Assembly (NCBI RefSeq): GCF_001610835.1
Contig: NZ_CP011270.1
Span: forward strand, 2,126,001-2,190,000
Direction of reading: 5' to 3'
Length of the DNA: 64,000 nucleotides
Origin: Planctomyces sp. SH-PL14
GTDB taxonomy: Bacteria > Planctomycetota > Planctomycetia > Planctomycetales > Planctomycetaceae
The position numbers were made by a program, and so were the translations under genes. The notes beneath the pieces are model-generated. The model made no database searches. It was given only the letters and a program-made list of their open reading frames with translations, and was not told where the DNA came from. Shown here piece by piece: positions 1 to 15,744 of this stretch. The number at the start of each line of letters is the position of its first letter. Positions within the stretch are counted from its first letter, which is position 1.

Positions 1-33
1 TGGTGGTCCAAGCGGGAAGAAGGAAAGCAGTAG
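1..33 (+). CDS. possible C-terminal end of a protein cut by the window edge
   Basis: Frame 1 reads WWSKREEGKQ followed by TAG at 31-33. A basic/acidic tail of this kind would suit the end of a membrane or cytosolic protein, but ten residues cannot identify a family. The call rests only on an open frame to the edge and on the absence of any other gene in the first 250 bases. Confidence 0.3.
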   Translation, partial: WWSKREEGKQ

Positions 34-251
34 GCCGCCCCCTCCCGTAAGTCGTTCCATCACGGTTCACGGGGGCCGGAAGCCTCGCTTGGAGGCGGAG
101 TCACCGCAAAACGACGCAGCGGAAAAATACAGGCCCGCAGCGGCTTGAGACGCGCTCGGCGACGTTTACGGAACGTGAATTCCCCGCTTGTGTTCAACGC
201 AGAGCCCGGTGAGAATGACGGAGTGGGCTCCCCAACATCGAAGGTGGTCGC

Positions 252-1253
252 ATGAAGAGGCACGGGTTCACGTTGATTGAGCTGCTGGTGGTGATCGCGG
301 TGATCGCGGTCCTCGTTGCGATCCTCCTTCCGGCGGTTCAGCAGGCCCGTGAGGCGGGACGCCGGGCGACGTGCCTCAACAACATCAAGCAGCTCGGGCT
401 GGCAATCCACAACTACCATGAGACCTACAAGGTCCTGCCCTACGGCAGCGGCTACCGGCTCCGGTACGGGACGGCGATGAACGCGCCGAACATGGGGGGT
501 GCGCAGCACAGCTGGGTCGAACTGATCCTGCCGTACATCGAGCAGGAAAACACCTACAAGAAGCTCGATTTCAAGCTGGCCAACGTCGACCCGGCCAACG
601 TCCCGCATCTGGCCAACAAGCAGTTCTCCGTGCTGCGTTGCCCCTCGAATCCCTTCGCGCTGACGAACAAGCGGCGGGACAACGCCGACTTCGTCGACTC
701 CGGGACGGGGACGCCGGGGCTGTACTATCCGGCCGTCGCGGGATCGATCGAAATCGAGCCCGGCACGCTCTCGCCGGATTGCGGCTGTCGGTCAACCGCC
801 GTGACCGGCGCCTCAAACTGCTTCTGCAACACGGACAACCCGATGGCCAACGGGGACCGGTATCGGTCACGAGACTCGGAATGGTTCCCGATCAACAAGA
901 TCCCGGGGGCGTTTAACCGCGGCGTGACCCGCATCACTCTCGAAGACATCATCGACGGAACCAGCAACGTGCTGCTCCTGGGCGAGCGGAATGCCGAGGA
1001 GTGCTCGACCGGTGGGGCGTTCAGCTGGAATTGCCCCGTGCTGTTCACGGGGCAGAAGATCAACAGTCCCACGCGGACCAACGTTCCAACGGACACGTGG
1101 CGGAACTGCGGGGCGTCGAGCTATCACGTCGGGGGCGCGCACTTCTGCTTCGCTGACGGCTCGGTCAAGTTCCTCTCGGACTCGCTCGACCACCGGGTTT
1201 ACGTCTACCTCGGCGACAAGTCGGACCAGAACATCGTCCAGGTTCCGGACTGA
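252..1253 (+). CDS. DUF1559 domain protein, type II/IV pilin-like (H-x9-DG)
   Basis: A 333-residue prepilin-like protein. The N terminus is short and basic, then has [19 protein letters not shown], the class III prepilin cleavage/methylation motif (cleavage after G, Glu at +5), followed by one hydrophobic helix and QQAREAGRR. The rest matches the DUF1559 family, abundant in planctomycetes, and ends with HVGGAHFCFADGS, the H-x9-DG signature. Several cysteines between residues 175 and 195 may form disulfides. The ATG at 252 has AAGGTGG about eight bases upstream. Members of this family are thought to be exported pseudopilins; the real function is unknown. A small lipoprotein gene follows after a hairpin terminator, a pairing common in this phylum. 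Confidence 0.93.
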   Translation: MKRHGFTLIELLVVIAVIAVLVAILLPAVQQAREAGRRATCLNNIKQLGLAIHNYHETYKVLPYGSGYRLRYGTAMNAPNMGGAQHSWVELILPYIEQENTYKKLDFKLANVDPANVPHLANKQFSVLRCPSNPFALTNKRRDNADFVDSGTGTPGLYYPAVAGSIEIEPGTLSPDCGCRSTAVTGASNCFCNTDNPMANGDRYRSRDSEWFPINKIPGAFNRGVTRITLEDIIDGTSNVLLLGERNAEECSTGGAFSWNCPVLFTGQKINSPTRTNVPTDTWRNCGASSYHVGGAHFCFADGSVKFLSDSLDHRVYVYLGDKSDQNIVQVPD

Positions 1254-1276
1254 GCGTTTCTCGACGGCCGGATACA

Positions 1277-1313
1277 GCGGACCGATTCCGGAACATCGGT
1301 CCGCTTCTTCTTT
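1277..1313 (+). terminator. intrinsic terminator/attenuator between pilin-like gene and lipoprotein
   Basis: Ten-bp perfect stem GCGGACCGAT / ATCGGTCCGC with an 8-nt loop, followed by TTCTTCTTT. It lies 23 bp after the pilin-like stop and ahead of the lipoprotein, so it may set unequal expression of the pair. Confidence 0.75.
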
Positions 1314-1367
1314 GTGGACTGTGGGCTCGGATCACGCACGCCGCGGGTTCGCGGAATGGGAAAGAAC

Positions 1368-1784
1368 ATGATGGGAAGATGGGTTCTCTGCGCGGTGCTT
1401 CTCCTGGCCGGGTGCGGCGCCAAGCCCAAGGTGACCGAAGGGCTCAAGGCAGTGACAGGGAAGATCACCTACAAGGATCAGCCGGTCACGAGCGGCGTCG
1501 TGACCTTCTACACGGACCGGCGGGAGGGGATGGGCGCGACCGGCAACATCAATCCCGACGGGACGTACTCGCTCCAGACCAACGCGAATTCGCCCGGTGC
1601 GAAGCCCGGCGCATACAAGATCCGCATTGAATCGTGGTCCGTCCCTCCGAAGGTCACCGACGATGCCGTCGTCCCCGGAAAATCGGCCATCCCGGAGAAG
1701 TACGGCAACGTCGAGCAGTCCGGCCTGACGGCGACCGTCAAAGAGGACGCCAGCCAGACGATCGACTTCAAGCTGGTGGATTGA
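1368..1784 (+). CDS. small lipoprotein, carboxypeptidase-regulatory/transthyretin-like domain
   Basis: About 138 residues. It begins MMGRWVLCAVLLLAGCGAK, a lipoprotein signal peptide with lipobox LLAGC. The remainder (VTGKITYKDQPVTSGVVTFYT ... GTYSLQT ... PGAYKIRI) has the GxV/Y-F and G-x-Y-x-L pattern of carboxypeptidase regulatory-like beta-sandwich domains seen in many planctomycete lipoproteins. In-frame ATGs occur at 1356, 1368 and 1371. I prefer 1368 or 1371 because GGGAAAG lies just upstream and the signal peptide then starts normally. It is probably anchored in a membrane. Function is unknown, though genes of this type often sit next to DUF1559 genes as here. Confidence 0.85.
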   Translation: MMGRWVLCAVLLLAGCGAKPKVTEGLKAVTGKITYKDQPVTSGVVTFYTDRREGMGATGNINPDGTYSLQTNANSPGAKPGAYKIRIESWSVPPKVTDDAVVPGKSAIPEKYGNVEQSGLTATVKEDASQTIDFKLVD

Positions 1785-1836
1785 CCGGGGTGGACGGTCC
1801 AGGCTGAGCCGGTGGGCGTAAGCTTAACGGGCCCGC

Positions 1837-2367
1837 TCAAAGCAGGATGTCGGCCCGCGGCTGCAGCCCCGCATCGTTCTCCAGATCGGCGGCAATGTCC
1901 GCAAGCCGCCGCCCCGTCACCGGGTGCCGCGTGTCGGGAGCGATCTCGGCCAGCGGGATCGCCACGAACGCTCGCGTCGCGATGTCTGGGTCGGGGATCG
2001 TCAGGCCCGCCTCGCGAGAGACCCAGTCGTCATAAAGGCCGATGTCGAGATCGATCGTCCGCGGGGCGTTCCGGTTGTCGGGATCGCGAACGCGACCGAG
2101 GGTCGCCTCGATCTCCCGCAGCCGCTCTTTCAGTTCAGCCGGCGTCAGCGCCGTCTGCAGGTGAATGGCCCCGTTGCAGAAGTTGGCCTGGTCCGCGAAC
2201 CCGACGGGAGGGGACTCCCAGACGCGCGACGCCCGGACCACGCGGCCCAGCCGCTCCAGAAGCCTCCGCGCCGCGGGAAGACACTCCGCGGGACGGATGT
2301 TCGACCCCAGCAGCAGAAGAGCGTCATGCAGCGCGCCGGGGGGGGGCGGGGGGGAGCTACTCGCCAT
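1837..2367 (-). CDS. folK: 2-amino-4-hydroxy-6-hydroxymethyldihydropteridine pyrophosphokinase
   Basis: 176 residues, typical for HPPK, which transfers pyrophosphate from ATP to 6-hydroxymethyl-dihydropterin in folate synthesis. Recognised by LLLGSNIRP near residue 20, the ESPPVGF and NFCNGAIHL segments, and the metal-binding stretch RTIDLDIGLYDD with its DxD. It is the last gene of a three-gene operon and its ATG overlaps the folB stop by 11 bp, suggesting translational coupling. The N terminus (MASSSPPPPPG) is encoded by long C tracts and is an extension not needed by the fold. Confidence 0.95.
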   Translation of the reverse strand: MASSSPPPPPGALHDALLLLGSNIRPAECLPAARRLLERLGRVVRASRVWESPPVGFADQANFCNGAIHLQTALTPAELKERLREIEATLGRVRDPDNRNAPRTIDLDIGLYDDWVSREAGLTIPDPDIATRAFVAIPLAEIAPDTRHPVTGRRLADIAADLENDAGLQPRADILL

Positions 2368-2722
2368 CGCGGCTCCGCTCGATCGTCACGCCGACCGAGC
2401 GGGCGAACCGCAGCGCCCCCGGCTTGCGGACCGTGACCCCCACCTGCTCGATCCGCGGGTCGAAGGCCAGGCACAGCCCGGCGACCCGCTCGGCGAGATG
2501 CTCGACCAGCTTGAACCGGTTCTCCTCGACCTCGTGGATGATCGCCTTGGTCAGCGTCCGGTAGTTGACCGTGTCGTCGATGTCGTCGGAGATCCCGGCC
2601 GGACGGCAGTCGACGTTGAGACGGATCTGGAGCGTCACGTCCTGTCGGCTCAGCTGCTCTTCGGGGTTGATGCCGACGAACGTCCGGAGCAGGAGATCTT
2701 CGATGTCGATGGAGTCGCTCAT
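2357..2722 (-). CDS. folB: dihydroneopterin aldolase
   Basis: 121 residues, the usual FolB length. It converts 7,8-dihydroneopterin to 6-hydroxymethyl-dihydropterin and glycolaldehyde, one step before FolK. The sequence shows the N-terminal strand IEDLLLRTFVGINPEE, the DDTVNYRTLTKAIIHEVEENRFKLVEHLAERVAG core and the C-terminal VTVRKPGALRFARSVGVTIER strand typical of the T-fold aldolases. It lies 30 bp downstream of a pteridine reductase-like gene and overlaps folK, so the three genes are probably one transcript. Confidence 0.94.
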   Translation of the reverse strand: MSDSIDIEDLLLRTFVGINPEEQLSRQDVTLQIRLNVDCRPAGISDDIDDTVNYRTLTKAIIHEVEENRFKLVEHLAERVAGLCLAFDPRIEQVGVTVRKPGALRFARSVGVTIERSRDGE

Positions 2723-2752
2723 AGTCCCAGTTTCCCGCGAGATTGCCCGCCG

Positions 2753-3502
2753 TCAAACGTCGCGGGGAACGACGAGCTGTTGCCCGCCCGTGACGTGAAG
2801 AACCTCGCCGTTGACGAAGTCGTTCGTCAGGAGGAATTCGACCGCATCCGCAATGTTGTGCGGACCGCCGACTCTTTGGACCGGAATTCGGCCGGCCAGG
2901 GCTTCGAATTCCTCCCGACCGAATCCGGGAGGGGGAAGGATCGCCCCCGGCGCCACGCCGTTGACCCGGATCCGGGCCCCCAGTTCCTGGGCCAGAAGCT
3001 GCGTCATGGCGGCGAGGCCCGCCTTGGCGACCGTGTAGCCGGCCTGTCCCGGAACGGGATGCGTCCCCCGCCAGTCGATGATGTTCACGATATCGCCCGC
3101 CGTTCCGGCGGGAAGCTGTCGGGCCAGGGCTTGGCTGAGAAAGAACGGGCTCTTGAGATTGATCGCCTGGTGCCGGTCCCAGGAGGCCTCGGTCGTCTCT
3201 TCGAGCGTGGCGTTCTCGAAGATGGCGGCCGAGTTGATGAGGATGTCAGCCGTCCCGAACTTCGCCCGGACCGCGGCGAAGATTGTTTCCGCCGCCCGGA
3301 CGGGGTCAGCCAGATCGGCCGAGACGAATTCGATGTGCCGTCCCTGCTGGCGAAGTCGTTCGCAGACCGCGGCGGCCTCGTCGACAGACCGGCCGCAGTG
3401 GAGGAGGATCCGGGCACCGCGTTCCGCGAGGCGTTCGACGATTGCCCGTCCGATGCGGACTGCGCCTCCGGTCACGATGGCGGTCCGTCCTTCGATCGTC
3501 AT
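2753..3502 (-). CDS. SDR-family pteridine reductase-like protein (PTR1/FolM type)
   Basis: 249 residues, Rossmann-fold short-chain dehydrogenase. The cofactor loop is TGGAVRIGRA (residues 11-20) and NSAA is at 90-93. The catalytic positions are N115, D143, Y156 and K160: an Asp stands where most SDRs have Ser, with Asp+13=Tyr and Tyr+4=Lys. This D-Y-K pattern is known from trypanosomatid pteridine reductase PTR1. With folB and folK immediately downstream, a role in reducing dihydrofolate or a related pterin is likely; this is inference. ATG 3502 is preceded by GGGGAGG, a strong ribosome-binding site, so the long upstream extension of the frame, which runs into repeat copy A, is not coding. 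Confidence 0.85.
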   Translation of the reverse strand: MTIEGRTAIVTGGAVRIGRAIVERLAERGARILLHCGRSVDEAAAVCERLRQQGRHIEFVSADLADPVRAAETIFAAVRAKFGTADILINSAAIFENATLEETTEASWDRHQAINLKSPFFLSQALARQLPAGTAGDIVNIIDWRGTHPVPGQAGYTVAKAGLAAMTQLLAQELGARIRVNGVAPGAILPPPGFGREEFEALAGRIPVQRVGGPHNIADAVEFLLTNDFVNGEVLHVTGGQQLVVPRDV

Positions 3503-3614
3503 GAGCCTCCCCTTCACTCGGCGATGCATTCTATGGCGATGATAGAGGGTTGGTGGCTCCAGATTCAGGCACTTGCAGAAATCGGAGGCCTGCGCCGATG
3601 AGTGCCCCATCTCA

Positions 3615-3927
3615 CCGGGTCCAGGGGCACCCTGGTCAGGGGGTGCAGGGGGCAGAATGCCCCTTGCCCGCCGGAGGCCTGGCCGTCGAGAGATGTCTGA
3701 AGGAGCGCGTCTCCAGACGCGGACACCGTGCCGTATGCCCCTCACCTAAGACGCGGGGATTGCAAAGCGAGCGTGGAGTCCTCAACGCCGGTTCCACAAA
3801 GGGGACACCCGTTGCTTACCACGGTTCCTCAGAGAAGCGCCTCCGGCGGCAAGGGGTGACCCCCTTGACCCCGGCCGCCGTCGCACGTTGGGTTTGAGCT
3901 ATGGATGCTGTGCCGGCGAGGACGCGG
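3615..3927 (-). repeat. dispersed 0.3-kb hairpin-rich element, copy A
   Basis: Near full-length copy on the minus strand, running from CGCGTCCTCGCCGGCAC (3927 side) to the GGACCCGG end (3615 side). It begins ten bases after the stop of the RND gene and occupies the gap to the pteridine reductase. It has the GGCCAGG subtype in its 3' half (written CCTGGCC on the plus strand near 3678). No convincing ORF; the frames crossing it are shared by all copies only because the DNA is shared. Confidence 0.85.
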
Positions 3928-3936
3928 CTTAAGCGA

Positions 3937-6924
3937 TTACGAACGCGTCAGAGCAGGCACCGACGAGCGGCCATCAAAAGCAACATCACCCGCCGCATGA
4001 GACTCTGCAGCCCTCGGCGGGACATCCTCCGCCAGGCTGTACCGGGAATTCCAGCGATCCAGCACCGTCAGCAGCGACGGCAGGAAGATCAACGACACCA
4101 GCATCGAGCAGGTCACACCGATCGTCAGCGTCAGACCGAGACTCACAATCCCCCGGTGAGCCGAAATGATCATGCAGCCAAACCCGACCACCGTCGTCGT
4201 CGAGATCATGATGATCGAGTTGATCGTACACGTCGACATCCGGTACCGGCCCGCCTTCCCAGTCCCGATCGTCTGCTCGCGATAGTCGTGGACAACGTAA
4301 ATCCCGGCATCGACCCCCATCCCCAGGAGCAACGGAAGGACGATCATGTTCGCCGGGTTCAGGTTCATCCCCGTGAGCCCCATGATCCCGAAGGTCATGA
4401 AGCCCCCCGCCACCGGCGGAAGCAGAGCACAGAACGTCTTGAAAACGCTCGACCCGTCGAACACCGCCCCGACAAAGAACGCGACCGTCGCATAGATCGC
4501 CGCCAGGACCTTCGGCTCGAGCGGAGTCCCCCGCGACGCCCCGGTCCACGCCGCGAACGTGACGACGGCCACGGGCGTCAGCAGTGCGATGATGAGCGTC
4601 CCTCGCGGGAGGAAGTCGACAAGCAGGACGAGGACGATCATCGCCGTCGCAAAGACCGCCGCGTCGTAATAGCTGTCACGGATCTGCCGGGCCGCCTCGT
4701 AGTTCTGCAGCGGCGTCCCCGTGATCTCCGGATCGACGGAGCGGACCTCGCGAACGAACTCGCTCAGCGGCTCCTCGTCCCACACCTGGTGGGCCGGATA
4801 GACCTGGAGAGCCCACTCGCCGTGCCGGCTGACGAACCGGGACCGGAGCGATTCCGGAAGGTCCTGGATCGAGGCCGGCTGCGGATCGGCCACATCGAGC
4901 AGCATCCGGAACTGCGTGTGCAGAGCCATTCGCATGGCGTACTGATAACCGATCAGAAGCCGCCCCAGATGCTCCGGCGGCGCACTCTTCAGACCTTCGA
5001 GCAGCCCCCGCAGCATCGCGCCGGCACTGAGAGCCTCATTCCGCGAGACGGCCGACAGGGCGCCCGACAAATGCCCCAGTCCCATCATCATCGGCATCGG
5101 GTTCATCGAGCCGGGGGGAAGTTCGGCGGGGATCCGCTGGAGACGCGAGTGGAACTCCGAAACGAGCGGCACGACCCGCGACGCTGGAGACTCGGGGAGG
5201 GCGGAAGCGAGTTCCACAACCCGGCCCACCGACGGCAGAGCTTCGAACGCGGCCTTCCGCCGACGGGCTTCCTGCGGCGTGTCGGCGATCGAGACGCCAT
5301 ACAGCAGCGAGCCGTTCGATTGTTCAAACACGCGGTGCTGCAGGACGACCGACGGTGCGTCGGCGACCTGCATGTTGAGCAGGTTCGAGTCATAGACAAC
5401 CCGCGAACCGAGCCGACCGTCCTGGATCTGGAATCCGAGGCACCCGCCGCCGATGACGATCGCCGCGGCGGTCAGCCCCATCAGCCAGGGAGCGGTCGCC
5501 ACCCATCTCTGGAGCCGGACGCCGCTGAACGGACGCGGAAGGCGGCCCGGCTCGACATTGCGGTCGGCCAGGACGACGAGAGCGGGGAGCGACAGGAACG
5601 CCGCGACGACGCAGAGCAGGACCCCGCCGCCGGCGATGATCCCCAGTTCCTTGATCCCCTGGAAGCTCGTGAGAGCCGCGCAGAAGAAGGACATCGCCGT
5701 CGCGACGGCGCACGTGAGGATCCCCGAGCCGACCGACCCGGCGGTCCGGGCGAGGGCCGGCACGAGGTCGAGTCCTTCGTGGCGCAGCTCGAGGTAGTGT
5801 TCGAGGTAGTGGATCGCGTAATCGACCCCCAGGCCGATCAGGATCGACGCGAAGGTCATCGAGAGGATGTTGAGGTGGCCGACGACGACCGTCGCGAACC
5901 ACAGCGACCAGCAGACCCCGACCCCCAGCATGACCATCGAGATCATGGGGTGCCGCAGGCCGCCGAACCCGAGGAGCATGATCGCCAGGACGATGACGCT
6001 CGAAAGGATCGAGGCCAGCGTCATGTCGTCCTGGGAGCGGGCCATCTCGTCCGCCTCCAGGATCGGGATTCCCGTCAGGCCGACCGAGATCGATTCGTCG
6101 CGGCCATTGAACTCACGGATGATTTCCCGCAGCCGGGCGATCGACGCCGAGCCGCCGGCGAAGTCCTGGTCGCGGATCATCGGCGAGACGAGGAGGAACC
6201 CCATCGTTCCCGAGTCGCTCAGCTGGTACTGCGGCTTCTGGAGGTCTGAGAGCCCCTGTCCGGCCGAGGCGGGGATGATCTCCGGCCAGGGGGACTGGAA
6301 GTCGGTCGGGCTGGCGGAGAATCCCTGCAGGCTGTCGACGAGCTGCCGCGCCCGGATCAGGGCGTCGTCGAGGCGGGCTTCATTCTTCTGCCCGAGCGCC
6401 GATTCGATCTGCCGCGAAAGGCTCTCGGCATAGGCTCCGAGTTCCACGCGTTCCCAGTGCCCTTCCAGGATCGGCTCGAAGACATCGAGCTGCCGGAGGC
6501 CGAATTCCAGGATCGCCGGGGGGAGGTACTGCAGGCCTTTGGCCCGGAGCCTGGCCGGGTCGGTCCGCCACTGGACACGTGTAAACAGGTCGGGTTCCGC
6601 CTCGAGGGCGGCTCCCAGCGTGTCGAGGGTGGAAAGGATCTTCGCGCGGCTGTCGGCTTCGACGACGACGAGGATGTCCGGCGTTTCGCCGAACCGCTCG
6701 GTGTAGCGGAGCCAGCGCTGGTGGAAGTCGGCCGAGGGGTCAATGAGGTCCGCGCGGTCCGTCTTGAACTTGAGGACGGCGGCGGTCCAGCCGAGTGAGA
6801 CGACGCAGCTGATCGTCAGCAGCAGGATTGTGAGCTTGGGGAAGCGAGCAATCGCGAAGGTCAGAGCGGATAGGAACCGCCCCAGCAGGCCGAATTCGGG
6901 CTTCCGGGACGCTTCGCCCTCCAT
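3937..6924 (-). CDS. RND superfamily exporter, MMPL/HpnN-like
   Basis: 995 residues with the two-fold RND plan: a TM helix near residue 30, a large periplasmic domain (about 50-290), TM2-6, a second helix near 480, a second periplasmic domain (about 510-760) and the last TM group. The first TM cluster carries LIGLGVDYAIHYLEHY, with the Asp of the proton relay, and the second carries LLLGMGVDAGIYVVHDY. That both halves are in one chain without the AcrB-type docking signature points to the MMPL/HAE3 branch, which moves lipids. The architecture resembles HpnN, the hopanoid transporter, but no hopanoid gene lies nearby, so the substrate is open. Repeat copies A and B flank the gene. Confidence 0.88.
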   Translation of the reverse strand: MEGEASRKPEFGLLGRFLSALTFAIARFPKLTILLLTISCVVSLGWTAAVLKFKTDRADLIDPSADFHQRWLRYTERFGETPDILVVVEADSRAKILSTLDTLGAALEAEPDLFTRVQWRTDPARLRAKGLQYLPPAILEFGLRQLDVFEPILEGHWERVELGAYAESLSRQIESALGQKNEARLDDALIRARQLVDSLQGFSASPTDFQSPWPEIIPASAGQGLSDLQKPQYQLSDSGTMGFLLVSPMIRDQDFAGGSASIARLREIIREFNGRDESISVGLTGIPILEADEMARSQDDMTLASILSSVIVLAIMLLGFGGLRHPMISMVMLGVGVCWSLWFATVVVGHLNILSMTFASILIGLGVDYAIHYLEHYLELRHEGLDLVPALARTAGSVGSGILTCAVATAMSFFCAALTSFQGIKELGIIAGGGVLLCVVAAFLSLPALVVLADRNVEPGRLPRPFSGVRLQRWVATAPWLMGLTAAAIVIGGGCLGFQIQDGRLGSRVVYDSNLLNMQVADAPSVVLQHRVFEQSNGSLLYGVSIADTPQEARRRKAAFEALPSVGRVVELASALPESPASRVVPLVSEFHSRLQRIPAELPPGSMNPMPMMMGLGHLSGALSAVSRNEALSAGAMLRGLLEGLKSAPPEHLGRLLIGYQYAMRMALHTQFRMLLDVADPQPASIQDLPESLRSRFVSRHGEWALQVYPAHQVWDEEPLSEFVREVRSVDPEITGTPLQNYEAARQIRDSYYDAAVFATAMIVLVLLVDFLPRGTLIIALLTPVAVVTFAAWTGASRGTPLEPKVLAAIYATVAFFVGAVFDGSSVFKTFCALLPPVAGGFMTFGIMGLTGMNLNPANMIVLPLLLGMGVDAGIYVVHDYREQTIGTGKAGRYRMSTCTINSIIMISTTTVVGFGCMIISAHRGIVSLGLTLTIGVTCSMLVSLIFLPSLLTVLDRWNSRYSLAEDVPPRAAESHAAGDVAFDGRSSVPALTRS

Positions 6925-7162
6925 GGTCTCCCTTTGTCCTCAATACCGTTGTGGAAAACATCGCCGGGAGCCAGCCACCCGGAGGATGCCACACAGGACC
7001 ACCCGCCTCATTGCGGGGGGAACGCGTTCCAACCTGATCAATGGGTCCAAGTTAAACACGAAGGGCAATTCGAGGCAAGAGCGGGTCACCTTACAAGGCG
7101 GTTACCCTGGGCTGGCGGCGGGAGTTCGTCGCGAAGAACCCGGTCCCCGGCTCCCTCGAATA

Positions 7163-7475
7163 CCGTCCTTGCCGGCTCAGCGTTGTTTGCTCAAACCCAA
7201 TGTGCCACGGCAGTCTGGGGTCAAGGGGGCCACGCCCCCTTGCCGCCGGAGGCGCTTCCATGAGGAACCGTGGGAACAACGGACGCCCCCTTTGTGGGAC
7301 CGGCGTTGAGGACTCACCGCTCGCCCTGAAATCACCGCCGGTTGGTGAGGGGGCATCCGACAGGGTGTCCGCGTTTGGACACGGCGCGCTTCAGACATCT
7401 CTCGACGGCCAGGCCTCCGGCGGGCAAAGAGGCGTTGCCCCTCTGCACTCCCCACCAGGGGGACCCTGGACCCGG
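7163..7475 (+). repeat. dispersed 0.3-kb hairpin-rich element, copy B
   Basis: Full-length copy in plus orientation between the divergent end of the RND gene and the rpoC terminator. It shows the 5' hairpin GGGGGC CAC GCCCCC, the GCCGCCGGAGGC box, GAGGAACCGTGG, TTGGTGAGGGGGCAT, the GACGGCCAGGCCTCC junction and the 3' CCCTGGACCCGG end. It shares the variant TCGCCCTGAAATCAC segment with copy C. Both neighbouring genes are on the opposite strand. Confidence 0.9.
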
Positions 7476-7517
7476 TTCTATGGCAACCGCTTCCGGGCCT
7501 CGGAGGTTCTCCGGCCC

Positions 7518-7558
7518 CTTAAACACAACCGGCCGTCAGCAATGGCTGACGGCCGGTT
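7518..7558 (-). terminator. terminator of the rpoBC transcript
   Basis: Perfect 14-bp stem AACCGGCCGTCAGC / GCTGACGGCCGGTT with a 4-nt loop. On the minus strand it is followed by GTGTTTAAG. It lies 27 bp after the rpoC stop. Confidence 0.85.
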
Positions 7559-7584
7559 GGCGAATTTCTTCCTGTCTCCCCAAC

Positions 7585-11886
<4,302 letters not shown>

Positions 11887-11980
11887 GCGAACCTCCTTTG
11901 GAGGAGTTTTCAGTGGTCGGTATTAGTCGTCAGTCAGGAAGGCCGGCGGACATCAGAGGAGTCTTCGTCACCCGTCAGCA

Positions 11981-12011
11981 GTTCTCAGCCAAGCCTTCTC
12001 TGGCTGAGAAC
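11981..12011. repeat. inverted repeat in the rpoB-rpoC spacer
   Basis: Perfect 11-bp arms GTTCTCAGCCA / TGGCTGAGAAC with a 9-nt loop, in a spacer also rich in CAGT/ACTG words. Related words occur in other ribosomal spacers (near 20305, 22430, 41465). No T-run follows, so it is more likely a repeat unit or RNA-processing hairpin than a terminator. Confidence 0.65.
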
Positions 12012-12036
12012 CGATCACTGACAGCTGACAACTCGC

Positions 12037-15744
<3,708 letters not shown>

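Noticed and set aside
3901-6249. Plus-strand open frame of 782 codons
   Set aside because: Antisense shadow of the RND exporter; Arg/Asp/His-rich low-complexity composition.
7342-7526. Similar short peptides (VRGHP...CPRLDT...RPPAGK...PLCTPH) from the repeat copies
   Set aside because: The similarity follows from the shared DNA. Frames differ in start and length between copies, contain no ribosome-binding site and are interrupted in several copies.
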